NCBI GenBank assembly: GCA_947380285.1
Contig: CANCQD010000030.1
Location: 1-21,671, forward strand
Length of the DNA stretch: 21,671 nt
DNA from: Burkholderiaceae bacterium
GTDB lineage: Bacteria > Pseudomonadota > Gammaproteobacteria > Burkholderiales > Burkholderiaceae
Reading direction: 5' to 3'
Below the pieces are notes generated by a model. It worked only from the letters and a program-made list of their open reading frames with translations. It ran no database searches and was not told the DNA's origin. The position numbers and the translations under genes were made by a program. Shown here one piece after another: positions 20,235-21,671 of this stretch (position 1 is the stretch's first letter; the number at the start of each line of letters is the position of its first letter).

Positions 20235-21383
20235 TTAGGCAGGCTGAGCTTCAGCCTCAGTAATTTTCTCTAATGCAGTCGCAAGATGTCCAACTGTGCG
20301 ATCAACATGGGCTAACTTTTCTAATCCAAACAAACCAAGACGGAAGGTACGGAAATCTGGGCGCTCATCACACTGTAAAGGAACGCCAGCAGCAGTCTGC
20401 AAACCCAGAGCAATGAACTTCTTACCAGATTGAATTTCAGGATCTTTAGTGAAGCTCACGATGACGCCTGGAGATTGATAGCCATGAGCAGCTACTGAAG
20501 GGTAACCTTTAGATACCAAAAGATTGCGAACCTTAGTACCCAATTCAATTTGCTTGGCTTTAAGTGCCGCAAAACCAAGTGACTGGGTTTCTTTCATCAC
20601 GTTGCGCAAAATCTTTAAAGCATCAGTAGGCATGGTGGTGTGATACACGTGGCCACCTTTTTCATAGGCCTCCATAATCTGCAACCATTTTTTTAAATCC
20701 ATCGAAAAGCTAGTACTTTGAGTGGAGTCAATGCGCTCACGACCTCTCTCGCCTAGGGCGATCAAAGCGCAACATGGTGAGCTACTCCAGCCTTTTTGCG
20801 GTGCTGAAATCAACACATCAACATTACATGCCTTCATATCAACCCACATTGCACCAGAGGCAATGCAGTCCAATACAAAAATACCATCAACAGAACGCAC
20901 TGCCTCACCAACTGCCTTGATGTAATCATCAGGAAGAATGATGCCGGCTGAAGTTTCAACATGCGGCGCAAAAACAACCGCAGGCTTTTCCTTCTTAATG
21001 AATGCAACTACCTCTTCGATCGGAGCAGGCTCAAAAGGACCTTGAGCAGAGTTATCTACTTGTCGACCTTTTAAAATGGAGATATCTTTAAAGGAACTGT
21101 CCATGTCAAAAATTTGTGTCCAACGATAACTAAACCAACCGTTTCGTAGAACTAAGCATTTCTTATTATTGGCAAATTGGCGGGCAACTGCTTCCATACC
21201 AAAAGTACCGCTACCAGGAACGATTACTGCAGAGCTGGCGTTGTAAGCATCTTTGAGGACGCTCGAAATATCGACCATTACGCACATAAATTCTTCAGAC
21301 ATATGATTCAAAGAACGGTCGGTATACACAACCGAGAACTCTAATAAACCGTCTGGATCAACGTTGGGTAGTAAGCCTGGCAT
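20235..21383 (-). CDS. Class V PLP-dependent aminotransferase (alanine/serine-glyoxylate type)
   Basis: A 382-residue fold-type I PLP enzyme of aminotransferase class V. The PLP lysine is K197 in S-A-P-Q-K-G-W-S, the pyridine-nitrogen Asp is D172 in L-D-C-I-A-S-G, the phosphate-binding G-S-G-T-F-G-M-E lies at 57-64, and the carboxylate Arg is R348 in F-R-T-F-R-L-G. Length and layout match alanine-glyoxylate and serine-glyoxylate aminotransferases, which use glyoxylate or a similar 2-oxo acid as acceptor. The exact donor is not readable; 2-aminoethylphosphonate transaminases are a related alternative but nothing phn-like is nearby. AGGA seven bases before ATG 21383 is the ribosome binding site. 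An imperfect inverted repeat lies 28 bases upstream of the start. Confidence 0.87.
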   Translation of the reverse strand: MPGLLPNVDPDGLLEFSVVYTDRSLNHMSEEFMCVMVDISSVLKDAYNASSAVIVPGSGTFGMEAVARQFANNKKCLVLRNGWFSYRWTQIFDMDSSFKDISILKGRQVDNSAQGPFEPAPIEEVVAFIKKEKPAVVFAPHVETSAGIILPDDYIKAVGEAVRSVDGIFVLDCIASGAMWVDMKACNVDVLISAPQKGWSSSPCCALIALGERGRERIDSTQSTSFSMDLKKWLQIMEAYEKGGHVYHTTMPTDALKILRNVMKETQSLGFAALKAKQIELGTKVRNLLVSKGYPSVAAHGYQSPGVIVSFTKDPEIQSGKKFIALGLQTAAGVPLQCDERPDFRTFRLGLFGLEKLAHVDRTVGHLATALEKITEAEAQPA

Positions 21384-21411
21384 AGTAATTTCCTAGGGAT
21401 TTCAGTGATTA

Positions 21412-21436
21412 GTCCTAAATGATACTGATTTAAGAC
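21412..21436. repeat. Imperfect inverted repeat upstream of the aminotransferase
   Basis: GTCCTAAAT (21412-21420) and ATTTAAGAC (21428-21436) are 9-base arms with one mismatch around 7 bases. As minus-strand RNA the mismatch becomes a G-U wobble, so a leader hairpin is possible; as DNA it could be an operator. It starts 28 bases before the aminotransferase ATG. Confidence 0.4.
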
Positions 21437-21455
21437 TTTTTCGGGGGATAGACCC

Positions 21456-21475
21456 AAAAACCCTGTTTAAAAGGG
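21456..21475 (-). terminator. Weak candidate terminator of the second DMT gene
   Basis: On the minus strand CCCT and AGGG make a 4-base stem with a 7-base loop followed by five T, 22 bases past the DMT stop. The stem is short, so confidence is low; read-through into the aminotransferase gene is possible. Confidence 0.35.
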
Positions 21476-21497
21476 CATTTTTGCTGGTTTTTTAAAC

Positions 21498-21671
21498 CTA
21501 TTTGGCTGTTTTAGAAGAAATAGCGATGCCAGCAACAATTAATGCAAAAGCGAGGCCATGGAAAAGCTGAGGTGGCTCACCTAGCATCGCAGCTGATAGG
21601 AGCGCAGTAAACAAGGGTATGAAATTAGCAAAAAAGGCTGCAACCGTAGGCCCCGCCCCATTAACACCAAG
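21498..21671 (-). CDS. C-terminal end of an EamA/DMT-family transporter (partial)
   Basis: This frame is open to the window edge and gives the last 57 residues of a membrane protein, beginning L-G-V-N-G-A-G-P-T-V-A-A-F-F-A-N. The string G-A-G-P-T-V-A-A-F-F-A-N-F-I-P-L-F-T, then L-G-E-P-P-Q, a hydrophobic helix with V-A-G-I-A-I and a short S-S-K-T-A-K tail fit the last two helices of an EamA (drug/metabolite exporter) repeat, where the Y/F-x-x-P-x-x-x-x-x-x-x-x-x-x-x-L-x-E-P/x pattern is typical. The substrate is unknown. It lies on the same strand as the aminotransferase, 114 bases upstream of it, and is a second member of the family in this window. Confidence 0.8.
   Translation of the reverse strand, partial: LGVNGAGPTVAAFFANFIPLFTALLSAAMLGEPPQLFHGLAFALIVAGIAISSKTAK

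Noticed and set aside
1..21671. CRISPR array, mobile element or integrated phage
   Set aside because: No regularly spaced repeats, transposase, integrase or phage structural genes were seen on either strand.

Overview
This window reads as a chromosomal segment of a betaproteobacterium in the order Burkholderiales, most probably a free-living freshwater Polynucleobacter or a close relative. The inference rests on the mix of protein families (orphan Bug/TctC-type receptor, MmsB, Tat-tagged FAH-fold protein, RhlE, Gln-type thiol dioxygenase, TIGR02450 Trp-rich protein), the moderate G+C content and the very tight gene packing. No database search was possible, so the genus is a guess. No insertion sequence, phage gene, CRISPR array, tRNA or rRNA was found. 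No stretch longer than about 170 bases lacks a gene.

Left part (1-5430). A plus-strand run carries the end of a GNAT acetyltransferase, a YbgC-type thioesterase, a cupin thiol dioxygenase whose active-site residues suggest 3-mercaptopropionate rather than cysteine as substrate, the RNA helicase RhlE and selenophosphate synthetase SelD. It meets a minus-strand 3-hydroxyisobutyrate dehydrogenase (mmsB). Divergent from mmsB is a small DUF1330 protein, which converges on a 62-residue histone-H1-like (Hc1-type) protein.

Middle part (5430-10000). A Bug-type periplasmic receptor is followed 31 bases later by a four-domain rhodanese with only one catalytic cysteine. Converging on it is a fumarylacetoacetate-hydrolase-fold protein with a twin-arginine signal. 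A small Cys-rich putative lipoprotein and a TIGR02450 Trp-rich protein follow, closed by a bidirectional terminator.

Right part (10000-21671). A phasin-like coiled-coil protein lies divergent from a group II truncated haemoglobin and a TerC-family membrane protein. A minus-strand operon follows: LOG-family protein, a short ion-channel-like protein with a degenerate filter, and a BaiN/HI0933 flavoprotein. Then come a tiny Ala/Pro-rich membrane peptide with a strong terminator, an orphan ABC-type solute-binding protein, a beta-CASP metallo-beta-lactamase RNase, NnrD (NAD(P)HX repair) with a downstream DMT exporter, a secreted Lys-rich peptide, a haem-binding nitrobindin-like beta-barrel, a class V aminotransferase and the C-terminal end of a second DMT transporter.

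Most of this is housekeeping or ordinary accessory content. The items most worth a second look are the Bug-rhodanese pair, the Tat-tagged FAH protein, the LOG-channel-flavoprotein operon, the mini histone H1, and several small sequence signals, including a terminator embedded antisense in a neighbouring coding region.
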